Positions 1-10,595 of a DNA stretch of 64,000 nt are shown piece by piece; positions within the stretch are counted from its first letter, which is position 1; the number at the start of each line of letters is the position of its first letter. This DNA is from VRUE01 sp963702705 (lineage in GTDB: Bacteria > Actinomycetota > Thermoleophilia > Solirubrobacterales > 70-9), in contig CAVPDR010000002.1 in the NCBI GenBank assembly GCA_963702705.1, positions 1,178,001 through 1,242,000 on the forward strand, read 5' to 3'. Below the pieces are notes generated by a model, which worked only from the letters and a program-made list of their open reading frames with translations, was not told the origin of the DNA and made no database searches. The position numbers were made by a program, and so were the translations under genes.

Positions 1-1198
1 TCGGGCCGGGGGTGCTGCCGATCAGCCCGTCGGCGCCGCCGCCGCCGTAGAGGCGGTCGGCGCCGAAGCCGGCCTCGATCAGGTCATCCTCAGAACCGCC
101 TTTGATCGTGTCGTTGCCGAGCCCACCGGCGAGGCGCACGTTCTGCGCTCCGGCCAGCGAGCCTTCGACCACGAGGCTGTCGTCGCCGGGGCCGAGGTCG
201 GCCATCACCCAGCGGGCCGGGCCATCCGTGGCGCAGCTCGCCTGGGTGGCGCTGACGCGCGAGCAACCCTGGCCGAGCGCGATTCCCTTCCTGGCGCTGA
301 CCCCGAAGGTGGAGGTGCGTTCGTTGAAAGCGAGGACGAAGGCGTCGTGGCCCCCTCCGCCGATCAACTCCAGACCGCCACCGCCGCCGGCGACGGGGTC
401 GACTTCGACATAGGCGGAAGCCTTCAGCTTCGCCTCCTTCCCGCAGGAGGACGTGCGGCCTTTGGCGCCCTGGCAGAGATCGGCGCCCTGGCCGCCGACG
501 AGGTCGTCGGGACCGCCGCCGCCGCGGATCACGTCGTTGCCGGCGCCGCCATCGATCACGTTCCCCTGGCCGTTGCCGACGAGGATGTCTTCGAAAGCCG
601 ACCCTTCGAGGCTCTCGAAGCGGAAGAGGCGGTCGTGGCCGTCGCCCCTGGCCTGGTGCTTGGCCAGCGAGGCCTTGACGCCGCCGTCGCGCCCCGCGCC
701 GACATCGGTGGCGAAGGAAGCGATGTCGCCCTTGCCGGGACCGCCGTCCATGCGGTCGTAGCCGTAGTCGCCGTGGACAAGGTCGAAGTTGCCGGGACCG
801 CCGCTGAGCGTGTCGATGCCGAGGCTGCCGGCCACTTCGTCGCCATTTCCGGGGCCGCCGAGCAGCTTGTCGTCGCCGAGGTCGCCGATCACCCGGTCGT
901 CGTCGCCGGCGCCGCCGTCGGCGGTGTCGTTGCCGCGGCCGCCGTGGATCAGGTCCGCTCCCGGCCCGCCGCAGAGCAGATCGTTGCCGAGGCTGCCGAG
1001 GATCGTGTCGTCGCCACCGCCGCCCCAGATCACGTCGCGGCCTGGCGTCCCACGCAGCAGGTCATCGCCTTCGGTGCCGACGATCTTCGCCCGCCGCCCA
1101 TGGCAGCGCGGCGGTTCTTCAACCGGTTCGTTGGACGCCGGCGCAGCGGCGATGAACACGACCGCGGCGAGCGCCCCCCCTGCGATGGCGGTCCTCAT
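1..1198 (-). CDS. Secreted RTX-type calcium-binding repeat protein, partial (C-terminus outside window)
   Basis: The frame is open from an ATG at 1198 to the window edge (399 codons, no stop). It begins with a signal peptide (MRTAIAGGALAAVVFIAAAP) and continues with many glycine-aspartate nonapeptides such as GGGGDD, GGPGAD and GGAGDD, the calcium-binding beta-roll pattern of hemolysin-type proteins. Repeats fill most of the visible part, with a short non-repeat segment near residues 290-350. The start ATG overlaps the dehydrogenase stop (ATGA), which suggests translational coupling, although no functional link to amine catabolism is evident. Whether an enzymatic domain follows beyond the edge cannot be seen. 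Confidence 0.8.
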   Translation of the reverse strand, partial: MRTAIAGGALAAVVFIAAAPASNEPVEEPPRCHGRRAKIVGTEGDDLLRGTPGRDVIWGGGGDDTILGSLGNDLLCGGPGADLIHGGRGNDTADGGAGDDDRVIGDLGDDKLLGGPGNGDEVAGSLGIDTLSGGPGNFDLVHGDYGYDRMDGGPGKGDIASFATDVGAGRDGGVKASLAKHQARGDGHDRLFRFESLEGSAFEDILVGNGQGNVIDGGAGNDVIRGGGGPDDLVGGQGADLCQGAKGRTSSCGKEAKLKASAYVEVDPVAGGGGGLELIGGGGHDAFVLAFNERTSTFGVSARKGIALGQGCSRVSATQASCATDGPARWVMADLGPGDDSLVVEGSLAGAQNVRLAGGLGNDTIKGGSEDDLIEAGFGADRLYGGGGADGLIGSTPGP

Positions 1199-2633
1199 TC
1201 CAGGTTGATCATTACATGCTTGATCTCGGTGTAATCCTCGAGCGCATAGACGGACAGGTCCTTGCCGTAGCCGGACTGCTTGAAGCCACCATGCGGCATC
1301 TCGGAGACGAGCGGGATGTGGTCGTTGATCCAGACGCAGCCGAACTCGAGCGCGTTGGCGACCCGCATCGCGCGGCCGACGTCGCGCGTCCAGACCGAGG
1401 AGGCGAGGCCGTAACGGGTACCGTTGGCCCACTCGATCGCCTTCGCCTCGTCGTCGAACGGCTGCACCGTGATCACCGGGCCGAAGATCTCGTCCTGGAT
1501 CATCTCATCGCCCTGCTCGAGCCCGGCGACCACGGCCGGCTCGAGGAAGAAGCCCGGCAGGTCGGGTTGGACGCCGCCAGTGACGATCTCGGCGTTGCCG
1601 GGCTTGCGCTCGAGGAAGCCCTCGACCCGCTCGCGCTGGCGCGCCGAGTTGAGTGGGCCCAGGGTGGTGTCGGCGGACATCGTGTCGCCGAGGACCAGGC
1701 CCTTCGCTTCGCCGGCGAGACCACTGACGACGTCGTCGTAGACGCCCTTGGCGGCGAGTACGCGGGTCGCGGCGGTGCAGTCCTGACCGGCGTTGTAGTA
1801 GCCGGTGCCGGCGATCGTCTCCGTCGCCGCCTCCATGTCGGCGTCGTCGAAGATCACCACCGGAGCCTTGCCACCCAGCTCGAGGTGGACCCGCTTGAGC
1901 GTGTCGGCGGCGGCCCTGGCGATCCACTTGCCGGTCGGCGGCGAGCCGGTCAGGCAGACCATGCCGACGTCGGGGTGGGTGACCAGCTCAGCGCCGGTCG
2001 GGTCGCCGTGGCCGCCGATCGCGTTGAAGACCCCGGCCGGCAGGATCTCGGCGCACCACTCGGCGAACAGCAGCGTCGCCAGTGGGGTGGTCTCGGCCGG
2101 CTTCAGCACCACGGTGTTGCCGGAGGCCAGCGCCGGGCCGATCTTCCACACCGCCATCATCAGCGGGTAGTTCCAGGGCGTGATCTGGCCGATGACGCCG
2201 ATCGGCTCGCGGCGGATGAAGGAGGTGTGGCCCTCCATGTACTCGCCGGCGGCACGGCCCTCCATCGTCCGCGCAGCGCCGGCAAAGAAGCGCAGTTGGT
2301 CGGCCATCACCGGGATTTCGTCCTCGACCACGGCGCTGCGCGGCTTGCCCGCGTCGGCGGCTTCGAGGTCGGCGATCTGCTCGCCGCGCTCCTCGACCAG
2401 GTCCGCCATGCGCAGCAGCGCCCGTGCCCGTTCGCCGGGTGGGGTCGCCGCCCAGCCCGGGAACGCGCCCTTGGCGGCCGCAACCGCCGCATCCACGTCG
2501 GGCTTGGTCGAGAGCGGCGCCGAGGCGATCACCGAGCCGGTCGCCGGATTCACCACCTCCTCCATCCCACCCTCAGCCGGATCGACAGCCTCACCGCCAA
2601 TGAAGTTCCGAAGCTTCATCTCCGCCGCAGCCA

Positions 2634-2634
<1 letters not shown>
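1195..2634 (-). CDS. NAD(P)-dependent aldehyde dehydrogenase, aminobutyraldehyde/betaine aldehyde type
   Basis: 479 residues, full length for the ALDH superfamily. Visible landmarks are TPWNYP (Asn155), the general base Glu252 in LELGGK, and the catalytic Cys286 in GQDCTAATR. That Cys context is typical of gamma-aminobutyraldehyde dehydrogenases of the PatD/YdcW type. It would oxidise the aminoaldehyde produced by the upstream aminotransferase (4-aminobutanal to GABA is the likely case). The start ATG shares a base with the alanine dehydrogenase stop (TGATG), and its own stop overlaps the RTX gene start, so it is the fourth gene of the operon. Substrate is inferred from family and context. 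Confidence 0.9.
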
Positions 2635-3829
<1,195 letters not shown>

Positions 3830-3833
<4 letters not shown>

Positions 3834-5386
3834 GCCACAAGCTCCCTCGCTCGGATTGCCAGCCAAAACTCGATCCGGTCGTGGGCGCGGGAGAGGTCGC
3901 GGCCGGTCAGCTCCTCGACCCGGCGCATCCGGTAGCGCAGCGTGTGGCGGTGGCAGTAGACCTCGCGGGCGGCGCGCTCCCACTGCCCGTTCTGTTCGAT
4001 GAAGGCCTCGAGCGAGCGCAGCAGCTCGCCGCCGTACTCCTCGTCGCCCTCCTCGATCGGACCGAGGACGCTGTCGCAGTAGAGCTTCAGCGCCTCGTCG
4101 TCCTGAATCGAGAGCAGCAGGGTGAAGGCGCCGAGGTCCTTCCAGGAGGCGACCTCGGGAGCGTTGCCGTTGTCGATTGAGGTTGCCTCGAGCGCGCAGC
4201 GCGCCTCGTGAAAGGAGTGGCGCAGCATCTCCGGGGGGGCGGGACGGCTGGCCGCGGCGCGGACGACGCCGCGATCGACGGTGAGCGCTTTGCGAGCGTC
4301 GGCGGCGAGGTCGACGGGGTCGCGGTCGGCGGCGTCGACGACCGCGCAGAGCAGCTCGCGACGGCCGCTCGCGTGCGGCGCGACCACCGCCGGACAGGCA
4401 TCGGCGGCAAGGGCACGCTCCAGGACCGACTCGGCGGCGGCAGGATCGTCGACATCGAAGACGAGCACGGCCGCTTCGTCCCCGATGCCAAAGGGCTCGA
4501 GGCGGCGGCGCAGCTCCGAGGGCTCCAACCGCCCGCCCAGCGCCCCGGCAAGGACGTCGCCGGCGAGGCGCCGCTCGGTCTCGCTGGCGACGCGGCGCCG
4601 CATCAGCTCCAGGGCGACCACGGCAACGGCCTGCTGCAGGATCAGCCGCTCGAAATCGCCGAGACCGCCGGAGTCGCGGACGATCACCACCCAGGCCTGC
4701 GGCGGGCCGCCGCCGGGCGAGATCACCGGGTGGGCGAGGGCGCGGCCGGCGACCGCCGGGTGAGCGGGAACGAAGGGGTGCCCGTCGGCGGTGTGCGAGA
4801 GCGCTTCCTCGCGGATCGCCTTCACCGCCTCGGCGGAGAGCTCGCGGCGGAAGCCGCGGCCGGCGAGGCGCTCTCCGCGGCCGCCGAGAATCGCCACCGT
4901 GCCGCCGACCGCGGAGGCGATCGTCGCCACAATCTCCTCCAGGCCGCGCTCTTCGAGGACCAGCCGCTCGAGCCGGCGCTGGACGGCGATGCCGCGCTGC
5001 AGCACCTCGTACTGCTCGTTGACGAGGCGGGCAAAGGCCTTCTCGGTGATCGCGATGAACGGGGTCGAGTAGGGCACCTCGAAGAGCGGGAAGTCCCGCT
5101 TCTTGGCCTCCTCGACCAGTGCTTTCGGCAGCTTGTCGTGGTTGAAGCCGGTGCCGAAGCCGAGGCCGGCGAGGTTGTGGTCGGCGAGCAGGCCGACGAA
5201 GGCGCGCTGTTTCGCCGCCGTGCTGAGCGGGATCCCGGTGGTCAGCATCAGCTCGCCGCCGGAGAGCCACGGGGTCGGGTCTTCCAGCTCGGAGATGTGG
5301 ACCCAGCGCACCGGTGCCTCGGCGGCCTGGGTGCCAGCCGAAAGCTCGAGGTCGAGCTCATCGAGCAGGCTTTGGACGGTGAGCAT
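3830..5386 (-). CDS. PucR-family transcriptional regulator
   Basis: 518 residues. Residues 1-125 match the PucR N-terminal domain (LDLELSAGTQ, WVHISELEDP, ELMLTTG), the middle resembles the GGDEF-like domain of CdaR/PucR regulators, and the C-terminus has the PucR helix-turn-helix (REVYCHRHTLRYRMRRVEEL). Such proteins regulate purine, amine or amino-acid catabolism in response to a small ligand. It sits within the operon, 8 bases after the aminotransferase and overlapping ald by 4 bases, so it most likely controls this operon and the divergent permease. The ligand is not deducible. Confidence 0.9.
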
Positions 5387-5394
5387 CCGGGTGC

Positions 5395-6780
5395 CTATCT
5401 TTGGACCCGCTCCCAGGCCTCGCCGAGCACAGCGTGCAGGACGTCGTGGATCTCTTCGAACTGCTCCGTGTCGGCGATCAGCGGCGGCGCCAGCTGGACG
5501 ACCGGATCGCCGCGATCGTCGGCGCGACAGATCAGCCCGCGCTCGTAGAGCTCGCCGGAGAGGAAGCCGCGCAGCAGGCCCTCGGCCTCCTCATCGCTGA
5601 AGCTCTCCTTGGTCTCGCGGTCCTTGACCAGCTCGATCGCCTGGAAGTAGCCGGCGCCACGCACGTCGCCGACGATCGGGATGTCGTAGAGCGTCTCCAG
5701 CATCTGGCGGAACTCGCCTTCCTTGGCGAGCACGTGGCCGCAGAGGTCCTCGCGCTCGTAGATGTCCAGGTTGGCCATCGCCACCGCCGAGGCGACCGGG
5801 TGCCCGGCGAAGGTGAAGCCGTGGGCGAAGGAGACATCGCCCTGCATGAAGGGAGCGGCGACGGCATCGGAGGCGATCATGGCGCCCATCGGCGCGTAGG
5901 CAGAGGTGAGCGCCTTCGCCACGGTGATGATGTCGGGCTCGTAGCCGAAGCGTTCGCAGCCGAAGTAGTGGCCGAGGCGGCCCCAGGCGCAGATCACCTC
6001 GTCGGAGATCATCAGCACGTCGTAGCGGTCGCAGATCTCGCGCACCCGCTCGAAGTAGCCGTCCGGCGGGACGATGCAGCCGCCCGCGTTCTGGACCGGC
6101 TCGAGGATCACCGCGGCAACGGTCTCCGGGCCCTCGAACTGGATCCGCTCCTCGATCGCGGTCGCCGCCCAGAGCGGGTGGCGGTCTTCCGGCCAGCGGT
6201 AGATGTTTGTGTTGGGGACGTGGCAGCCGCCCGGGACAAGCGGCTCGAACTGCGAGCGCAGCTCGGTGATTCCGGTTGCCGAGAGGGCGCCGAGCGAGGT
6301 GCCGTGGTAAGCGATCTCGCGGGCGATCACCTTGTGCTTCTGGCCTTTGCCGAGCTCGCGGTGGTAATTGCGGGCCAGCTTCAGCGCCGACTCGACCGAC
6401 TCCGAGCCACCGGAGGTGAAGAAGACGCGATTGAGGTCGCCGGGGGCGAGCGAGGCGAGCCGGGCGGCAAGTTCGATCGCGCGCGGGTGGGCGTAGCTCC
6501 AGAGCGTGTAGAAGTCGAGCTCTTCGACTTGGCGCGCCGCGGCTTCGCCGAGCTCGGTACGACCGTGGCCGGCGTTGACGCAGAAGAGGCCGGAGAGGCC
6601 GTCGAGGTAGCGCTTGCCCTTGTCGTCGTAGACGTAGCAGCCCTCGGCCCGGGTGATGATCGGAATCTCATGCTCGGCTCCGTAGGAGCCCATACGAGAG
6701 AAATGCATCCAGAGATGTCGCTGTGCCAGCTCCTGCAGGCTCGTATCGACCTCCGGGCCTGGACGCGATGCGACCGCCAT
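5395..6780 (-). CDS. Class III PLP-dependent aminotransferase, putrescine/omega-amino type
   Basis: 461 residues from ATG 6780, chosen because GAGGAGA lies 8-10 bases upstream; an in-frame start 21 codons earlier has no ribosome site. Family landmarks: GLSGLFCVNAGHGR, FFTSGGSESVESALK, Asp260 in MISDEV and the PLP lysine Lys289 in ITVAKALTSAY. It resembles omega-amino acid/putrescine:pyruvate aminotransferases (SpuC type). It heads the operon with pucR, ald and the aldehyde dehydrogenase, matching a route polyamine to aminoaldehyde with pyruvate as acceptor and alanine recycled by Ald. The exact amine is inferred. Confidence 0.9.
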   Translation of the reverse strand: MAVASRPGPEVDTSLQELAQRHLWMHFSRMGSYGAEHEIPIITRAEGCYVYDDKGKRYLDGLSGLFCVNAGHGRTELGEAAARQVEELDFYTLWSYAHPRAIELAARLASLAPGDLNRVFFTSGGSESVESALKLARNYHRELGKGQKHKVIAREIAYHGTSLGALSATGITELRSQFEPLVPGGCHVPNTNIYRWPEDRHPLWAATAIEERIQFEGPETVAAVILEPVQNAGGCIVPPDGYFERVREICDRYDVLMISDEVICAWGRLGHYFGCERFGYEPDIITVAKALTSAYAPMGAMIASDAVAAPFMQGDVSFAHGFTFAGHPVASAVAMANLDIYEREDLCGHVLAKEGEFRQMLETLYDIPIVGDVRGAGYFQAIELVKDRETKESFSDEEAEGLLRGFLSGELYERGLICRADDRGDPVVQLAPPLIADTEQFEEIHDVLHAVLGEAWERVQR

Positions 6781-6998
6781 CTCTTTCTCCTCTCGTGCTA
6801 CGACGATATGGACAACGCTAGAACTGGTATAGCGCACTTGCAATGTTCACTAGGGCAAGTCACAAGCAATCGCTTATACCAACTGTACAAACAAAAGCCT
6901 AGCTTTTGGGACATTTGCCACTTGTGCAGATTGACCGACGGGCCTAGTTTCAAACTGTCGCTGCGGACAGGACGCGGCAAGACGACGGAAGGAGACAC
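6781..6998. promoter_or_regulatory. Divergent control region between the aminotransferase operon and the permease
   Basis: 218 bases, clearly more AT-rich than its flanks, between divergent start codons. It contains two small inverted repeats: ACTTGC at 6836-6841 with GCAAGT at 6855-6860, and AAAAGC-CTA-GCTTTT at 6893-6907. Either could be an operator for the operon's PucR protein. The permease ribosome site GGAAGGAG lies just before 6999. Exact -35/-10 boxes are not clear. Confidence 0.5.
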
Positions 6999-8564
6999 AT
7001 GGAGAGTGCTGCGGTTCCCGCTCCAGGTTCACAAGATCCCGTCGTGCCGCCCGCCGGCAGCACCATCGACAAGGGGCTGAAGAAGAACGCGATCGGCTTC
7101 GTCTCCAGCGTCGTCATCGGCGTCGCCTCGACCGCCCCCGGCTACAGCCTCGCCGCCACCCTCGGCTTCATCGCCGCCGCCGTCGCCCTGCAGTCGCCGG
7201 CGATCCTGCTGATCAGTTTCGTGCCGATGTTCCTGGTCGCCGCCGGCTACTACTACATGAACAAGGCCGATCCGGACTGCGGCACCAGCTTCTCCTGGGT
7301 GACCAAGGCGATGGGCCCGCAGCTCGGCTGGATCGCCGGCTGGACGATCGTCGTCGCCGACGTGATCGTGATGGCCAACCTGGCGCAGATCGCCGGCCTC
7401 TACACCTTCGAACTCTTCAGCTGGACTTCGGCCGCCGAATCGACCGCGGCCGTGACGGCGGTCGGCGTGCTTTGGATCGTGATCATGACCGCGATCGTCG
7501 TGATCGGGATCGAGCTCTCTGCCCGCACCCAGGTCGGCCTGCTGGCGGCCGAGATCATCACCCTCGCCGCCTTCGCCATCGTCGCCCTGGTCAAGGTCTA
7601 CTCGGGCGACGCAGGGGCGGCCTCGATCGATCCGAGCTTCTCCTGGATCAACCCCTTCAGCCTCAGCCCCAGTGAGATCTCGGCCGGGATGCTGCTCGCC
7701 GTCTTCATCTACTGGGGCTGGGACACGACCGCGACCGTCAACGAGGAGACCGAAGACCCGGGCGAGGCCCCGGGACGGGCGACGGTGATCAGCACCCTGA
7801 TCCTGCTCGGCATCTACATCGTGGTCGCGGTCGCCGCCCAGGCCTACGCCGGCGTCGACGCGCTCGTCGCCAACCAGGAAGACGTGCTCAGCGCCCTCGG
7901 CCGTGAAGTCTTCGGTTCGCCCCTGGACAAGATCCTGATCATCGCCGTGCTCTCCTCGGCGGCCGCTTCGACCCAGACCACGATCCTGCCGACCGCCCGC
8001 ACGACGCTCTCGATGGCACGCGCCAACGCGCTGCCGAAGAGCCTCGGCAAGGTCCACCCCCGTTTCCTCACGCCGCACATCTCCACCGTGCTGATGGGCG
8101 CCGCCTCGATCATCTGGTACGTCGGCCTGACCCTGGTCAGCGAAGACATCCTCTTCGACTCGCTGGCCGCCCTCGGCCTGATGATCTCCTTCTACATCGG
8201 ACTCACCGGCTTCGCCTGCGCGATCTACTACCGGCGCGAGATCTTCCGCAGCGTCAAGAACTTCTTCTTCGTCGGCCTCGGCCCGCTGATCGGCGGCCTG
8301 ATCCTCTTCTACCTGCTGATCAAGAACGGGATCGAACTCTCCGACCCGGCCAACTCCGAATCGGGCAACTCATGGTTCGGAATCGGGCCGCCGCTTGTGA
8401 TCGCCGTCTTCTTCCTCGTGCTCGGAGTGCTGCTGATGTTCGTCCAGTGGCGGGCCGTGCCGTCCTTCTTCCGTCGCAAGCCGGAGGTTGCGCCGGCCGG
8501 GTTCCTCGAGGGCGAAGCGGTCCTGGAGCCGGTCCCAATCGCCCGCGACCAGGGAGGAAAATGA
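6999..8564 (+). CDS. APC-family amino acid/polyamine permease
   Basis: 521 residues with about twelve hydrophobic segments. The N-terminal GFVSSVVIGVASTAPGYSLA block is the APC-superfamily transporter signature (helix 1 glycine-rich bend), and FIYWGWDTTATVNEETEDP is the conserved helix 6 to loop region. It is an inner-membrane importer for an amino acid or polyamine. A good SD (AAGGAGA) precedes ATG 6999. It diverges from the aminotransferase operon and is followed one base later by a universal stress protein, so it probably supplies substrate to that pathway. Substrate specificity is inferred. Confidence 0.9.
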   Translation: MESAAVPAPGSQDPVVPPAGSTIDKGLKKNAIGFVSSVVIGVASTAPGYSLAATLGFIAAAVALQSPAILLISFVPMFLVAAGYYYMNKADPDCGTSFSWVTKAMGPQLGWIAGWTIVVADVIVMANLAQIAGLYTFELFSWTSAAESTAAVTAVGVLWIVIMTAIVVIGIELSARTQVGLLAAEIITLAAFAIVALVKVYSGDAGAASIDPSFSWINPFSLSPSEISAGMLLAVFIYWGWDTTATVNEETEDPGEAPGRATVISTLILLGIYIVVAVAAQAYAGVDALVANQEDVLSALGREVFGSPLDKILIIAVLSSAAASTQTTILPTARTTLSMARANALPKSLGKVHPRFLTPHISTVLMGAASIIWYVGLTLVSEDILFDSLAALGLMISFYIGLTGFACAIYYRREIFRSVKNFFFVGLGPLIGGLILFYLLIKNGIELSDPANSESGNSWFGIGPPLVIAVFFLVLGVLLMFVQWRAVPSFFRRKPEVAPAGFLEGEAVLEPVPIARDQGGK

Positions 8565-8565
8565 G

Positions 8566-8988
8566 ATGGGCCAGATAGTTGTCGGCTACGACGGCTCGGA
8601 TTGCAGCCGGGCGGCACTCGCCGAGGGACTGCGGACGGCAAAGGCGTTGGGTGACGAGACCGTCGCCGTATTCGGCTACTCGCCGCCGGGCCTCTGGGGT
8701 GGAGAGATCGTCGAACACGAGGAAGCAATCGAAGAACGCGGGATGAAGGTATTGGAGGAGGCCAAGCATCAGGCCGAGGCCGCGGGCGCGACGATCGAGC
8801 TCGAGCTGGTCGCGAAGAAGGGCTCGGAGGCGATCGTCGACGTTGCCGACAAACGCGATGCGCGGATGATCGTCGTCGGCAGCTATGGGGATGCGCCGCT
8901 CAAGGGGATGATTCTTGGGTCGACCCCTAACAAGTTGCTGCATATCGCCGATCGGCCGGTGCTGGTGGTTCCCGCTCAGCGGCAGTAG
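8566..8988 (+). CDS. Universal stress protein (UspA family)
   Basis: 140 residues. It starts MGQIVVGYDGSDCSRAAL, the usual N-terminal strand of Usp proteins, and ends with the ATP-binding pattern G-x2-G-x9-G-S (GSYGDAPLKGMILGSTPNKL) followed by PVLVVP. ATG 8566 has AGGGAGGAAAA upstream and comes right after the permease stop, so the two are co-transcribed. Usp proteins next to APC permeases are common and may modulate transport or sense nucleotides; the role here is unknown. Confidence 0.92.
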   Translation: MGQIVVGYDGSDCSRAALAEGLRTAKALGDETVAVFGYSPPGLWGGEIVEHEEAIEERGMKVLEEAKHQAEAAGATIELELVAKKGSEAIVDVADKRDARMIVVGSYGDAPLKGMILGSTPNKLLHIADRPVLVVPAQRQ

Positions 8989-8990
8989 GG

Positions 8991-9089
8991 AGGGAGGGCG
9001 GGGGCACCCTCTCGCCCGTCCAATTGACGGGCTAATGAGCCCGTCAATTTGAGTATCCGCCCGGTCGAGAGGGTGCCCCCGCCCTCCCT
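8991..9089. terminator. Nested palindrome between convergent genes, likely bidirectional terminator
   Basis: Outer arms 8991-9014 and 9066-9089 are perfect 24-base inverted copies; an inner perfect 12-bp stem AATTGACGGGCT (9022-9033) pairs with 9038-9049 across a 4-base loop. The structure fills the gap between the convergent usp and oxidase genes and overlaps the oxidase stop codon. The outer arms resemble those at 59349-59467. Confidence 0.7.
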
Positions 9090-10485
9090 ACCGGCCGATG
9101 TGGAATCCGATCAGCTCCGGGACGCGAGCGAGCAGGGAGCTGATCGGATCGGGCCTGCGGTTCGAAAGCTCCGCCGCCTCCTTGCGCATGATTCCGGCTC
9201 GGATTGCCTCGCCGCCGATCCACTGGAAGGGCTCGGGCGGAACCTTTGGTGGCGAGGGGTCGATGAAGGGGAGGCGGGAAGCTTCGTCGTTGCGGTCGAG
9301 CGCTAGAGAGGCGAGGGTTCGGCCGACCATGTGGGATGGGCCTACTCCGTTGCCCGTGTAGCCCGCCGCCGCGAAGGTCCGGTTGCCGCGCAGGGGGAGC
9401 ACCAGAGGGAGGTGGGTTGGCGAGGCGTCTATCGGGCCTCCCCAGGCGTGGGTGATGGCGCTGCCCTCCAGGCCGGGGAAGTAGTCCCATAGGTGTTTCG
9501 CGGTGAGGGAGATGACCTCGGCGTCCACCTCAGTGTTGCCGTGCAGGCGGGCGCCCATGCCGATGTGGCCGCCGCCCCAGCCGAAGGCGATGCGGCCGTC
9601 GGGCGTGGTGCGGAAGTAGTTGATCAGCGCGCGGCTGTCGGTGATGCACTCGCCGCCGGTCCAGCCGATTTGCTCGAGCAGCTCCGGCACCGGCTCGGTG
9701 AGAACGATGTGAGAGGAGGCGACCGAGAGCCGGTTGTGCAGGGGCCCGCCCGCCGACTTGGCCGCGGCGCCGACGGCGAGCACACCTCGTTGGGCGCGGA
9801 CAACGCCCCCTGAGGTGTGCGCCTCAACCCCAGTCCAAGACCCGGCAACCTTCCTCACCGGCGATCGCTCGAACACCTCAACCCCCCGCCCGCGCAACCG
9901 CTCGCGCAACCCAAGCGCCAGTCGCGCCGGCTGCACGATCGCCGCCTTCGGATAAAGAGCCCCGCCCCGAAACACGGGCGAGGCACAGCGCTCGGCCACC
10001 TGCGCCGGAGAGAGCGGCACGACCGCACCCTCCACCCCAAGCTCCCGACAAGCGTCGAGCGCCTTCTCCCAAACCGCGTCATGCGCCTCGGCGGTAGACA
10101 CCTGCATGTACCCCCCATGCCGGTACCAGGCATCAACTCCCTCGCTCTCACAGAACTCCCCGATCCCAACCGCAGCCGCTTCCGCCGCCCGAGCCACATC
10201 CAACGCCGCAGCATCTCCCCACCGCTCCCGCATATTCGGCAGCGAAAACCACATCAAGTTGCAGAACCCCCCATTCCGCCCACTTGGCCCGAACCCACAC
10301 CGATCCGCCTCGAGCAAAACCACCGAAGCCTCGGGCTCCAACTGCTTGACATGCCACGCAGCCCACATCCCGGTATAGCCACCACCAACGACGACAACAT
10401 CAGCACTCCGCTCGTCCACAAGCTCCGGAGCAACCTCGACTCCCGGAGCCTCCTCCAACCAGTACCCGTGAGCATCGTGCTTCAT
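9088..10485 (-). CDS. FAD-dependent oxidoreductase, DAO family, PuuB/OrdL-like
   Basis: 465 residues. The dinucleotide-binding motif ADVVVVGGGYTGMWAAWH is near residue 28, followed by FGPSGRNGGFCN, the SGRNGG signature of gamma-glutamylputrescine oxidase/OrdL-type enzymes. The C-terminal AAGYTGNGVGPSHMVGR is the second FAD-contact region. It would oxidise an amine or N-substituted amino compound with release of aldehyde and peroxide. Its position beside the permease and aminotransferase operon supports a role in amine catabolism, but the substrate is not proven. It is read toward usp and separated from it by the nested palindrome. Confidence 0.88.
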   Translation of the reverse strand: MKHDAHGYWLEEAPGVEVAPELVDERSADVVVVGGGYTGMWAAWHVKQLEPEASVVLLEADRCGFGPSGRNGGFCNLMWFSLPNMRERWGDAAALDVARAAEAAAVGIGEFCESEGVDAWYRHGGYMQVSTAEAHDAVWEKALDACRELGVEGAVVPLSPAQVAERCASPVFRGGALYPKAAIVQPARLALGLRERLRGRGVEVFERSPVRKVAGSWTGVEAHTSGGVVRAQRGVLAVGAAAKSAGGPLHNRLSVASSHIVLTEPVPELLEQIGWTGGECITDSRALINYFRTTPDGRIAFGWGGGHIGMGARLHGNTEVDAEVISLTAKHLWDYFPGLEGSAITHAWGGPIDASPTHLPLVLPLRGNRTFAAAGYTGNGVGPSHMVGRTLASLALDRNDEASRLPFIDPSPPKVPPEPFQWIGGEAIRAGIMRKEAAELSNRRPDPISSLLARVPELIGFHIGR

Positions 10486-10503
10486 AGGGAGACGAGTCTG
10501 GCA

Positions 10504-10579
10504 GGAGGTCGGGAGTGCCTGTTCAGAACACTCAAGAGCGGCTCCTGCCGCTCGTTCTGAACAGGCACTCCCGACCTCC
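10504..10579. repeat. Nested perfect palindrome between divergent gene starts
   Basis: Arms 10504-10529 and 10554-10579 are perfect 26-base inverted repeats, with an inner stem GAGCGG (10536-10541) and CCGCTC (10548-10553). It lies between the start of the FAD oxidase (10485, minus) and the GTG start at 10596 (plus). This is a 5' position for both genes, so it is not an ordinary terminator; it may be an attenuator, operator or mobile palindrome. Confidence 0.7.
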
Positions 10580-10595
10580 CCCTACACTCCCGCCC

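Noticed and set aside
347..1234. Plus-strand Ala/Val-rich open frame
   Set aside because: It is the exact complement-register shadow of the RTX repeat gene on the minus strand; the minus frame has a signal peptide and GGxGxD repeats.
10515..10595. N-terminal extension of the enolase-family protein
   Set aside because: It only translates one side of the palindrome at 10504-10579; GTG 10596 starts where family-like sequence begins.
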